From: Saccharopolyspora phatthalungensis
Lineage (GTDB): Bacteria; Actinomycetota; Actinomycetes; Mycobacteriales; Pseudonocardiaceae
Direction of reading: 5' to 3'
DNA length: 64,000 bases
Assembly (NCBI RefSeq): GCF_014203395.1
Contig: NZ_JACHIW010000002.1
Location: 1-64,000 of the forward strand
The translations under genes were made by a program, and so were the position numbers. A model generated the notes under the pieces. That model was not told where the DNA came from and made no database searches. It saw nothing but the letters and a program-made list of their open reading frames with translations. This document shows positions 43,148 through 51,240 of this stretch, piece by piece. Every line of letters starts with the position of its first letter. Position 1 is the first letter of the stretch.

Positions 43148-44163
43148 TGCTGCGCTGGACGGTACGGAGCCTCGCGTTGCGCGAGCCGTTCCGCATCTCC
43201 CGATCGGTGATGTCCGAACGTGACGCGGTCACGGTCGAGATCGAGCACGACGGCGTGGTCGGCCGGGGCGAGGTCGTTACCAGCGTGTACTACGGGCTGA
43301 CGGTCGAGCGCATCGAGGCGGAGCTGGCAACCGCCCGCGAGGTGCTGGCGGGCGCCAACGACCCGCTTCGGATCCACTCGCTGAGCGCGGTGCCCGGCGT
43401 ATCGGCAGCGTTGGACGCGGCGCTGCACGATCTCGTCGCCACGCTTCGCGGCGTGCCGGTCTTCGCGTTGCTCGGCGCCGCCCACTGGCGGCCGACGCCC
43501 ACGGCTTACACGATCGGCATCATGCCGACCGAACGCGCCGTGCAGACCGCGCGGGCGCTCACCGGGCGGGGTTTCACCGTGCTCAAGGTCAAGCTCGGCG
43601 CCGGGCCGGAACCGCAGGAACTCCTCCGGCTACAGGCAATTCGCGAGGCCGCGCCGCACGCTCGCCTGCTGCTGGACCCGAACGGCGCGTGGGAACCTGC
43701 CCAGGCGGTGCGAATGCTCAAGGCCGTCGAAGAATTCGAGATCGATGCGGTGGAGCAGCCGATCAAGCCGGGTACTCCCGACCTGCTCGCTGAGGTGGCC
43801 GCCCAGTCGCCGGTGCCGGTCATCGCGGACGAGGACGCCGCCACCGTGGACGATGTTCGCGCCCTCGGCTCACGGGTGCACGGAGTCAACGTGAAACTCC
43901 CAAAATGCGGCGGAATCCGGGCCGCGCGGGAGATCATCGACATCGCCCGGGGCAACGGCGTGGATGTCATGCTGGGGTGTTTGGTGTCGAGCTCGCTCGG
44001 CATCGCCCCGGCGGTGCATCTCACCGGTTGCGCCCGCTGGGTCGACCTGGACGGGCACCTGCTGCTGGCACACGACCCGTGGGCCGGCATCGGCGGCGCC
44101 GACGGGGTGCTGCGCATCGCCGGCGACCGCGGGCTGGGAGTGCACCCGGTGGCGCCGTTATGA
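43144..44163 (+). CDS. Dipeptide-epimerase-type enolase superfamily enzyme
   Basis: 339 residues of the muconate-lactonizing branch. The general-base Lys pair is in LKVKLGAG. Metal ligands are in LLDPNGAW, VEQPIKPG and IADEDAA. The opposite Lys is in NVKLPKCGG. Near the end VDLDGHLL provides the DxD motif typical of dipeptide epimerases, which binds the dipeptide amino group. It should epimerise an alpha carbon in a dipeptide-like intermediate, presumably made by the ATP-grasp ligase. The start ATG overlaps the previous stop. True substrate unknown. Confidence 0.83.
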   Translation: MMLRWTVRSLALREPFRISRSVMSERDAVTVEIEHDGVVGRGEVVTSVYYGLTVERIEAELATAREVLAGANDPLRIHSLSAVPGVSAALDAALHDLVATLRGVPVFALLGAAHWRPTPTAYTIGIMPTERAVQTARALTGRGFTVLKVKLGAGPEPQELLRLQAIREAAPHARLLLDPNGAWEPAQAVRMLKAVEEFEIDAVEQPIKPGTPDLLAEVAAQSPVPVIADEDAATVDDVRALGSRVHGVNVKLPKCGGIRAAREIIDIARGNGVDVMLGCLVSSSLGIAPAVHLTGCARWVDLDGHLLLAHDPWAGIGGADGVLRIAGDRGLGVHPVAPL

Positions 44164-45449
44164 GGACGTGGCGGCTGATCCGGAGCTTCCCGCTGGCCGT
44201 GCAGGTGCTGCTGGTCAACCAGCTCGGCGTCAACACCGGCTTCTACCTGCTGATCCCGTATTTGGCGGGGTATCTGGGGCACGACCTGGGCATGTCCGCG
44301 GCGCTGGTCGGGGTGATCCTCGGCGTGCGCAACCTCAGCCAGCAGGGCCTGTTCCTGCTGGGCGGTTCGGCATCGGACCGGCTGGGAGCACGGGGCGTCA
44401 TCGTCGCCGGATGCGCATTGCGCGCCGTGGGATTCGGACTGTTCGCGATCGGCACGTCGTTGTCGGTGTTGGTGCTGGCGTCCGTGCTCAGCGGGTTGGC
44501 CGGGGCGCTGTTCAACCCGGCCGTTCGCGCCTATCTCGCACAGGAGGCGGGCGACCGGCGTGCCGAGGCGTTCTCGCTGTTCAACATCTTCGCCAACACC
44601 GGCGCCCTGCTGGGGCCGCTGCTGGGCAGCGCGTTGATCGCGGTCGGTTTCCGGCTCTCCGCCGTGGTGGCCGCGGTCGTCTTCGCGCTGCTGACCGTCG
44701 CGCAGGTCGTGGTGTTGCCGATCCGCCGGGTCCAACGGCCGACGACATCGGTGTTCACCGACTGGCGGGGTGTCCTGACCGATCGCCGGTTCCTGGCCTT
44801 CACCGGCGCGCTCACCGGCATGTTCGCCCTGCAGAACCAGCTCTACCTGGTGCTGCCGATGCAGGCCGAACTGTTCACCGGCTCCTCCGGCGCGGTGGCG
44901 ATGATCTTCCTGGTTTCCACGGTGACGACGCTGCTGTTGCAGGTCCGGATCACCGAGCTGGTCCAGCATCGGTGGAGCCGGGGCAGGTCCATCGCCACCG
45001 GCCTGGGTTCGATGGGAGCGGGTTTCGCGGCGACGGCCGTGGCCGCCACGATGGTCCCGGCGACCCCGGCGGTGGATGTCTGGCAGATCGCCGCCCGGCT
45101 GAGTCCGGTGCTGATCACGACATTTCTGCTGGCGTTCGGGGTGATGCTCGCCCAGCCGTTCGTCTACGAGCTGATCCCGTCGTTCGGGCGGCCGGAGTTG
45201 TCCGGCACCTACTTCGGCGTCTTCTACCTGCTCTCCGGTGTGACGGCGGCGGCGGGCAACGCGCTGATCGGCTGGCTCACCGACCTCGCCGGTGCCGAGT
45301 GGCCGTGGTTGCCCTCGGCGTTGTGTGTCCTCATCGGACTGTGCTCGGCGCTCGCGGTGCTCGTGCTCGATCGACGCGGCGGCATCGGACCGGCCAACAA
45401 AACGGGAGAATCCCAGTGCATCCCAACATCGTCAGTGCCAACTTCCTGA
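44160..45449 (+). CDS. MFS exporter
   Basis: 429 residues with twelve predicted helices. The loop after helix 2 (GGSASDRLGARG) is the MFS motif-A equivalent. LAQEAGDRRAEAFSLFNIFAN near residue 135 is typical of drug/metabolite exporters. In a biosynthetic operon for a small chelator it is the natural candidate to secrete the product, as CntE and SbnD do in staphylococcal systems. The ATG overlaps the epimerase stop (ATGA), and the 3' end overlaps the methyltransferase gene by 34 nt. Substrate specificity is inferred from context. Confidence 0.83.
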   Translation: MRTWRLIRSFPLAVQVLLVNQLGVNTGFYLLIPYLAGYLGHDLGMSAALVGVILGVRNLSQQGLFLLGGSASDRLGARGVIVAGCALRAVGFGLFAIGTSLSVLVLASVLSGLAGALFNPAVRAYLAQEAGDRRAEAFSLFNIFANTGALLGPLLGSALIAVGFRLSAVVAAVVFALLTVAQVVVLPIRRVQRPTTSVFTDWRGVLTDRRFLAFTGALTGMFALQNQLYLVLPMQAELFTGSSGAVAMIFLVSTVTTLLLQVRITELVQHRWSRGRSIATGLGSMGAGFAATAVAATMVPATPAVDVWQIAARLSPVLITTFLLAFGVMLAQPFVYELIPSFGRPELSGTYFGVFYLLSGVTAAAGNALIGWLTDLAGAEWPWLPSALCVLIGLCSALAVLVLDRRGGIGPANKTGESQCIPTSSVPTS

Positions 45450-46243
45450 CCGACAACCCGGCCATCTATGAACAGCGGTTCCCGGACCCCGAGTACCGCG
45501 CGGCCCGGTTCGTTGACGACCTCGTGGGCCGGTTCGGTGCCGGCCGCGATCTGCTGGATGTGGGCTGCGGCACCGGTCGCGATGCCCGTTACTGGACCGC
45601 GTGCGGTTACCGCGTGACCGGCCTGGATTGCTCGCCGCAGATGGTGGAGCACGCGCAGGCGCATTGCCCGGAAGCGACCTTCGTGGTCGCCGACATGCGG
45701 TCGTTCGAGGCCCTGAGTCTTGTTGGCAGTCCTGGCACCCCAACGGACTCGCGGCCCGGCTTCGACGTCATCACCTGCCTGGACAGCGCGCTGCTGTACT
45801 GCCACACCAACGACGACCTGGACGCATTTCTCCAGCGCTGCCGCGACAACCTGCGGCCAGGCGGTCTGCTGATCGCCGAGCTGCGCAACGGCGCGTTCTT
45901 CCTGGGCAACACCGAACTGCTCGACGAGGTGCGGGAACAGGCGGTCGTCTGGGACGGGGTGGAATACCGGTCGCGCACGCGGCTGTGGATCGACCACGCC
46001 GAGCAACTCCTGCGGCGGGAACGCCACTGGGCCTGGCCGGGACGGACTGAGCCGTTGATCCAGCACTCGGCCTGGCGGCTGCTGTTTCCCCAGGAACTGC
46101 GGTACTTCTCGGCTCGGCACGGGTTCGAGGTGGTCGCGATGTTCGACGAGCCCGGCCCGCGCGCCGAAACCCCCTGGCGGCCCGAGGCGCCACTGTCCAC
46201 CCGGCTCAGCGGTGACCGGCTGCATGTGGTGCTGCGCCGCTGA
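45416..46243 (+). CDS. Class I SAM-dependent methyltransferase
   Basis: 275 residues. The SAM-binding motif LLDVGCGTGRDARYW is at residues 42-56, followed by VTGLDCSPQMVEHAQ and TFVVADMRSFEAL. The C-terminal half (LWIDHAEQLLRRERHW) forms the usual beta-sheet addition. It is the last gene of the first metallophore operon. It may N- or O-methylate the chelator. The GTG at 45416 lies inside the end of the MFS gene after a GGGAGA ribosome site. An Ala/Gly-poor insertion near residues 100-115 (GSPGTPTDSRPG) is unusual. Confidence 0.83.
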   Translation: MHPNIVSANFLTDNPAIYEQRFPDPEYRAARFVDDLVGRFGAGRDLLDVGCGTGRDARYWTACGYRVTGLDCSPQMVEHAQAHCPEATFVVADMRSFEALSLVGSPGTPTDSRPGFDVITCLDSALLYCHTNDDLDAFLQRCRDNLRPGGLLIAELRNGAFFLGNTELLDEVREQAVVWDGVEYRSRTRLWIDHAEQLLRRERHWAWPGRTEPLIQHSAWRLLFPQELRYFSARHGFEVVAMFDEPGPRAETPWRPEAPLSTRLSGDRLHVVLRR

Positions 46244-46276
46244 GTGAGGCTCGCCCTATCCTCTTGGCGACCTGAT

Positions 46277-46297
46277 TGAAAACCAATATCGTTATCA
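46277..46297. promoter_or_regulatory. Zur/Fur-family operator 2
   Basis: TGAAAAC, seven bases, then GTTATCA form an imperfect 21-bp inverted repeat. Read on the other strand it contains GATAACGATATT, closely related to GAAAACGATTAT of operator 1. It lies 43 nt before ATG 46341 in an otherwise GC-rich gap, so the importer operon is probably under the same regulator. Confidence 0.6.
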
Positions 46298-46340
46298 AAA
46301 TTCTGGGGCCGGGTCGACACCGAATGGAGAAAATCCCAGC

Positions 46341-47903
46341 ATGCATCACGAATCCAGGCCTGCTCGCGGCCTGAACCGGCGCGGCTTACTGGGCCTGGCC
46401 GCGGCAGCGGGTGCGCTCGTAGTCCTTCCCGGCTGCACCGGTGGAACGGCCGTCACCGCCGCCGGACCACCACGTCCCGGCGGCCGGTTGCGAGCGGCGT
46501 TCACCGGCGGCGGCGCGGCCGAAGTGCTCGACCCGCACGAGACCGACCTCTACATCGAGATCGCCCGCGCCAAGGCGCTGTTCGACAAGCTCGCCGACTA
46601 CGGCTCGGACATGTCGCCGCAGCCGCGGCTGGCGCAACGCTGGGAACCGAGCCAAGACCTGCTGACCTGGCGGATCACCTTGCGGCAGGCGGCCTTCCAC
46701 GACGGGCGGCCGGTGCGCCCCCGCGACGTGCTGGCCAGCTACGCGCGAATCGTGGAGCCGGGCAGCAGCCGCCGCGCCAAGGCCACCCTGTCGGTGATCG
46801 ACTTGCCCGGCAGCCGCGAAATCGACGATCGCACCTTCGAGTTCCGCCTCAAGCGGCCCTATGCGGAGTTCCCCAACGCGCTGGCCACCTTGGGCGCCTA
46901 CATCGTCCCGGAGGGCACCGCGAACTTCGACCGCCCGGTCGGTTCCGGCCCGTTCCGGTTCGTTTCCTTCGCGCCCGGCCGCAACTTCGTGGCGGCGCGC
47001 AACCCCGATTACTGGGACGGCGCGCCCCACCTCGACGAACTGGAGATCGTCGTCACCAACGACGAGGCGGCTCGGGTCAACGCGCTGCTCGGCAAGCAGA
47101 TCGAATACGCCCACGACCTCACCCCGACCAGCGCGCGCACGCACGAGAACACCGGTCAGGTGCAGGTGCATCGGCTGCCGCTGAGCAACTTCCACGGGCT
47201 GGTCATGAAGACCGACCGGCCGCCGTTCGACCGGCCCGAGCTGCGCCAGGCGATGTTCCACCTGGTCAACCGGGACGAGCTGGTCAGGTCGGTGTTGCAG
47301 GGCTCGGGGCAGCTCGCCAACGACCTCTATGGCAAGGGCTACCGGTACTACGCCGACGCGCTGCCCCAGCGCGCCCAGGACCTCGACCAAGCGCGCGCCC
47401 TGATCAAGCAGGCCGGTGCCGAAGGCCTGTCGATCGACCTCGACACCTCCGACGGCTCGACCGGGCTCAAGGAGGCGGCGCTGGCCATCAGCGACCAGGC
47501 CCGGCAGGCCGGGCTGAACCTCAACGTCAAGCTGGGCAACAAGGACACCTACTGGTCCGATATCGCCAAGAATGGGGTGATCGCCAGCTACCGGTCCGGC
47601 GCGATGCCGCTGGAATCGCACATCTCGCAGCGTCTGCTGACGACCTCGACCACCAACAACAGCAAGTGGCAGCGCCCGGAGTTCGACGCGCTCTACCACG
47701 AAGCACAGTCCACAACGGACGATGCCCGGCGCGAGCAGCTGTACTTCCAGATGCAGGACCAGCTCTACCGGGAGGGCGGCTTCCTGTGGTGGGGCGTGTC
47801 GGACTGGATCATCGCGTCGGCGCCGAACGTGGGCGGCATCGACGACCGGGCCCCGGCCAACACCCTGGACTGGGCCCGCTACGACCGGGTCTGGCTGGCG
47901 TGA
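46341..47903 (+). CDS. Peptide/nickel-type ABC substrate-binding lipoprotein
   Basis: 520 residues of the SBP_bac_5 family. The N-terminus has a twin-Arg-like stretch (GLNRRGLLGLAAAAGALVVL) and the lipobox LPGC, so it is an anchored exported lipoprotein. The ligand-binding body contains RLAQRWEPSQDLLTWRITLR and QAAFHDGRPVRPRDVLASY, typical of Opp/Dpp/Nik binding proteins. It would capture the metal-chelator complex outside the cell. The ATG follows GGAGAAAA at 46326-46333. The permease gene overlaps its stop (GTGA). Confidence 0.9.
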   Translation: MHHESRPARGLNRRGLLGLAAAAGALVVLPGCTGGTAVTAAGPPRPGGRLRAAFTGGGAAEVLDPHETDLYIEIARAKALFDKLADYGSDMSPQPRLAQRWEPSQDLLTWRITLRQAAFHDGRPVRPRDVLASYARIVEPGSSRRAKATLSVIDLPGSREIDDRTFEFRLKRPYAEFPNALATLGAYIVPEGTANFDRPVGSGPFRFVSFAPGRNFVAARNPDYWDGAPHLDELEIVVTNDEAARVNALLGKQIEYAHDLTPTSARTHENTGQVQVHRLPLSNFHGLVMKTDRPPFDRPELRQAMFHLVNRDELVRSVLQGSGQLANDLYGKGYRYYADALPQRAQDLDQARALIKQAGAEGLSIDLDTSDGSTGLKEAALAISDQARQAGLNLNVKLGNKDTYWSDIAKNGVIASYRSGAMPLESHISQRLLTTSTTNNSKWQRPEFDALYHEAQSTTDDARREQLYFQMQDQLYREGGFLWWGVSDWIIASAPNVGGIDDRAPANTLDWARYDRVWLA

Positions 47904-48841
47904 CCCGGTACGTCCTCCGGCGGGTTCTGCTGGGCGCGGTCCAGGTACTCCTGGTGATGACGGCGGTGTTTTTCCTGACCGAGGCCCTGCCGGGCGATGC
48001 GGCGGTGACGATTGCCGGGGACAACCCGGACCCGGCGATCATCGCCTTGCTGCGGGAACAACTCGGTCTCAACGAACCTGCCTGGCAGCGCCTCGGCACG
48101 TGGTTGCTCGGTGCGGTGCAAGGAGATTTCGGCCGGTCGCTGGTGGGCCCCCGCGCCGTCGCCGACATCATCGGCTCGGCGGTGGGGCCGACCCTGCTGC
48201 TCGCCGGCCTGACACTGGTGCTGCTCGTGCCGCTGTCGGTCACGCTGGGCATGCTCGCCGCGCACCGCGAGGGCGGGCTGGTCGACCGGCTCATCACCAG
48301 CGGCACGCTCGGACTGTATTCGGCGCCCGAGTTCGCGATGGGGGTGCTGGTGGTGACCGTGTTCGCGGTGCAACTGCGCTGGTTTCCGCCCACCGCGGTC
48401 GGAACCACCTCATTGCTGAGCAATCCGGCGGTGCTGGTTCTGCCGGTCTTCGTGCTGTTGCTCCGTCCGATTTGCTCGCTGAGCAGGCTGGTGCGAGCAG
48501 GCATGCTCGACGCGCAACGCGCTGAATACGTGCGCCATGTCCGCAGGCTTGGGCTCGCGCCTGCCCGAGTCCGCTTCGCGCACGCGCTGCCCAATGCCAT
48601 CGCGCCGGCGGTTCAGCAGTTGGCCAGGACCACGGACTGGCTGGTCGGGGGCGTGATCGTGATCGAGGCGATCTTCGTCGTGCCAGGCCTGGGAACCACC
48701 CTGCTCGAAGCGGTCTCGGCGCGGGACCTACCGGTCATCCAAGGCCTGGCGGTGCTGCTGGCGAGCACGACGGTGCTGGTCAACCTGGCGGCCGACATCG
48801 CGGCCCGCACCCTGGCCCCGGCCTCGGAGGTGGGCCGGTGA
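47900..48841 (+). CDS. ABC transporter permease, DppB type
   Basis: 313 residues with six helices. It opens with YVLRRVLLGAVQVLLVMTAV, and EALPGDAAVTIAG is the usual first periplasmic loop of OppB/DppB/NikB permeases. The cytoplasmic EAA loop is AEYVRHVRRLGLAPARVRFAHALPN, split by the family spacing. It forms the channel with the second permease. GTG 47900 overlaps the binding-protein stop, and the next permease overlaps its own stop, so all are one operon. Confidence 0.9.
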   Translation: MTRYVLRRVLLGAVQVLLVMTAVFFLTEALPGDAAVTIAGDNPDPAIIALLREQLGLNEPAWQRLGTWLLGAVQGDFGRSLVGPRAVADIIGSAVGPTLLLAGLTLVLLVPLSVTLGMLAAHREGGLVDRLITSGTLGLYSAPEFAMGVLVVTVFAVQLRWFPPTAVGTTSLLSNPAVLVLPVFVLLLRPICSLSRLVRAGMLDAQRAEYVRHVRRLGLAPARVRFAHALPNAIAPAVQQLARTTDWLVGGVIVIEAIFVVPGLGTTLLEAVSARDLPVIQGLAVLLASTTVLVNLAADIAARTLAPASEVGR

Positions 48842-49665
48842 GAAAGTACGCGCTGCCCGCCGTGCTGGTGGGCGTGCCGGTCCTGCTGGCTTTGTTCGGT
48901 CCGTTGTTCGCCTCCGGTGAGACGGCCAAGGACGTGGCATTCCTGCTCGGCGGCGGCCACTGGTTCGGCACCGACTACGTCGGCCGGGACGTGTGGAACG
49001 AGGTGCTGCTGGGCGGCCGCTCCCTAGTGCTCACCGCCGCGACGGCCACCGTCTGCACCTACCTGCTTGCGGTTCCGCTGGGCCTGGCGGCGGGCATGAC
49101 GAAGAACCGCGTGCTGGACGAGGTGCTGATGCGGCCGTTGGACCTCGTGCTGGCGATCCCGTCGATGCTGATGCTGTTGCTGCTTGCCTCGATCGCATCC
49201 GATATCACCTGGGCGCTGATCGGGATCGTCACGCTGATCAACCTGCCGGACGTGGCGCGGATCTGCCGGGCGTCCACGCTGTCGTTGGCCAGCCGCCCCG
49301 CGGTGGAGGCGATGCGCCTGCAAGGCGAAAGCCGGCTGCGCATCGGACTGGGCTACGTGGTCCGCGCGATGCGCCGAACCCTGGCCGCGGATCTGGGCAC
49401 CCGCTTCACCGGGGCGATCTACCTGGTCGCCTCGGCGAGCTTCCTCGGCGTGGGGATCTCGCCGCAGGCCAGCGACTGGGCGGCGATGGTCGATCGCAAC
49501 CGCACCGGCCTGTTCATCCAACCATGGACGGTGGCGCTGCCCGCATTGCTGATCGTGGTGCTGTCGGTGGGCGTGAACCTGGCGTTCGACCGGTGGTTGC
49601 GCGATCGTTCGACCGCCCTGGAGACACGTTCGCCCTGGAGACCCATTGACCCGGAGACACAGTGA
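48838..49665 (+). CDS. ABC transporter permease, DppC type
   Basis: 275 residues with six helices. WFGTDYVGRDVWNEVLLGGR near residue 40 is the DppC/NikC signature, and AVEAMRLQGESRLRIGLGYV holds the EAA loop that contacts the ATPase. It pairs with the DppB-type permease. GTG 48838 overlaps that gene's stop. The last 16 residues are encoded in a repeated ribosome-site region (49617-49690) that also starts the ATPase gene. Confidence 0.9.
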   Translation: MRKYALPAVLVGVPVLLALFGPLFASGETAKDVAFLLGGGHWFGTDYVGRDVWNEVLLGGRSLVLTAATATVCTYLLAVPLGLAAGMTKNRVLDEVLMRPLDLVLAIPSMLMLLLLASIASDITWALIGIVTLINLPDVARICRASTLSLASRPAVEAMRLQGESRLRIGLGYVVRAMRRTLAADLGTRFTGAIYLVASASFLGVGISPQASDWAAMVDRNRTGLFIQPWTVALPALLIVVLSVGVNLAFDRWLRDRSTALETRSPWRPIDPETQ

Positions 49666-49690
49666 TCGCCCTGGAGACACGTTGACCGTC
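49617..49690 (+). repeat. Imperfect short repeats carrying ribosome sites
   Basis: CGCCCTGGAGAC recurs at about 49631 and 49668, a related GCCCTGGAGACACGTT begins at about 49615, and CCGGAGACAC is at 49651. Each copy has a GGAG followed by a TTG or GTG at ribosome-site distance. It looks like a local multiplication of the initiation region of the ATPase gene. Confidence 0.55.
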
Positions 49691-51211
49691 GTGGATGTTC
49701 GCAACCTCACCGTCGCCGTCGGCGATCGTGAGATCGTGTCGGGGGTGTCGTTCGCACTGGTGGCCGGCGAGGTCACCGCGCTCGTCGGCGAGTCCGGCAG
49801 CGGGAAGACCACCACCGCCTCGGCGCTGCTCGGGCGGCGGCCGACCGGAGCGTGCGTCACGGGCCGGGTCGAAGTCGCCGGTGTCGCGGTGGACGCCGAC
49901 CATCCGCCCGCACCCGGTCTGGTCGGCTACATCCCGCAACACCCCTCCGCGGCACTGAACCCGGTTCGCCGCATCGGACCGGTGCTGCACGAGATCGCCC
50001 GCTTGCACGTGCGCGCCGACACCCGTGGCGACCGCAGACGGTTGGTGCGGGAGCGGGTGCTGGAAGCGCTGCGCCAGGCGCAGCTGCCAGATGGTGTGAA
50101 GCTGCTTCGCCGATACCCGCATCAGCTTTCCGGTGGGCAACAGCAGCGCGTCGTGCTGGCGCACGAGCTGGTCGGCCGACCGCGGGTGATGGTCGCGGAC
50201 GAGCCGACCACCGGGCAGGACGCGGTGACCCGCGGCCGGCTCATCGAGGAGTTGAGAGCCGTTGCGGGGCAAGGAATCGCCGTCCTGCTGCTGACCCATG
50301 ACCTGGGCCTGGTGCGTGCCCTGGCACACCGGGTGCTGGTCATGAACGACGGTAGCGTCGTCGAATCCGGGCCGTGCCAACAGGTCCTCGATTCGCCCCA
50401 GCATTCGTACACCAGGCGCCTGATCGATGCACAACCGGCGCCGAGCGCCCAGCCGCGTCCGGCTGCGACGGGTCGGCCGCTGTTGACTGTCCGGCGAGTG
50501 ACCGCGGGTCACGGCCGGGTGGACACCTTGCACGAGATCACGATGGACATCCATCCCGGCGACAAAGTGGCGGTCGTCGGCCGCTCGGGCAGCGGCAAAA
50601 CCACGCTCGCACGCTGCATCGCCGGCCTGCATCCGCACCGCGGGGGCGAGATCCGGCTGGCGGGCCGGACGCTGTCGCCCCGACTGCATCGGCGTTCCCG
50701 CGACCAGCTGGCCCGGATCCAGTACGTGTTCCAAGACGCGCGGGCATCGTTCAGCGAGTTCGTCCCGGTGCTCGACCAGATCGCTCGAACCGCCGAAAGG
50801 CTGCGCGGCGCCACCAGTTCAGCGGCACGCAGTCAGGCGATCGAAGCCCTCGCACGCTTAGGCGTACCGGAGTCCAGCGCGCGCCGCCTGCCCCGATCGT
50901 TGTCCGGCGGCGAACTCCAGCGAGCCGCCCTGGTACGCGCCCTGCTCAGCGGCCCGGACCTGTTGATCTGCGACGAGATCACCTCCGGCCTGGACACGCT
51001 GACCCAAGCCGACCTGCTCGGCGTGCTGGACCAACTGCACCAGGACACCGGCTGCGCCCTCGTCGTGATCACCCACGATCTAGCGGTGGCAGCGCACCTG
51101 GCCAACCGACTGGTGATCATGCACGTCGGCAAGATCGCCGAGCAAGGCCGAACCGCGGAATTGATCGAAGCCGGCGATCTCACGGGAAGTCGACTGGTCG
51201 GTTTCCCCTGA
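49682..51211 (+). CDS. Fused two-domain ABC ATPase, DppDF type
   Basis: About 509 residues with two complete ATPase halves. The first has Walker A GESGSGKTTT, signature LSGGQQQRVV and Walker B MVADEPTTG. The second (from about residue 265) has GRSGSGKTTLARC, LSGGELQRAALVRALL and LLICDEITSG. It powers the two permeases. Fused DppD-DppF proteins are known in actinobacteria. TTG 49682 follows CTGGAGACACG; TTG 49646 and GTG 49691 are alternatives. It ends 29 nt before the convergent CHAT gene. Confidence 0.9.
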   Translation: MTVVDVRNLTVAVGDREIVSGVSFALVAGEVTALVGESGSGKTTTASALLGRRPTGACVTGRVEVAGVAVDADHPPAPGLVGYIPQHPSAALNPVRRIGPVLHEIARLHVRADTRGDRRRLVRERVLEALRQAQLPDGVKLLRRYPHQLSGGQQQRVVLAHELVGRPRVMVADEPTTGQDAVTRGRLIEELRAVAGQGIAVLLLTHDLGLVRALAHRVLVMNDGSVVESGPCQQVLDSPQHSYTRRLIDAQPAPSAQPRPAATGRPLLTVRRVTAGHGRVDTLHEITMDIHPGDKVAVVGRSGSGKTTLARCIAGLHPHRGGEIRLAGRTLSPRLHRRSRDQLARIQYVFQDARASFSEFVPVLDQIARTAERLRGATSSAARSQAIEALARLGVPESSARRLPRSLSGGELQRAALVRALLSGPDLLICDEITSGLDTLTQADLLGVLDQLHQDTGCALVVITHDLAVAAHLANRLVIMHVGKIAEQGRTAELIEAGDLTGSRLVGFP

Positions 51212-51240
51212 AATCGCCGCACACCACGGCATCGCATCGA

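Noticed and set aside
43506..44969. 487-residue minus-strand frame over the epimerase and MFS genes
   Set aside because: Low-complexity Gln/His/Arg content and complete overlap with well-supported plus-strand genes.
49617..49690. Short repeats considered as a CRISPR or minisatellite array
   Set aside because: Only three or four irregular units without regular spacers. They fit a duplicated translation-start region.
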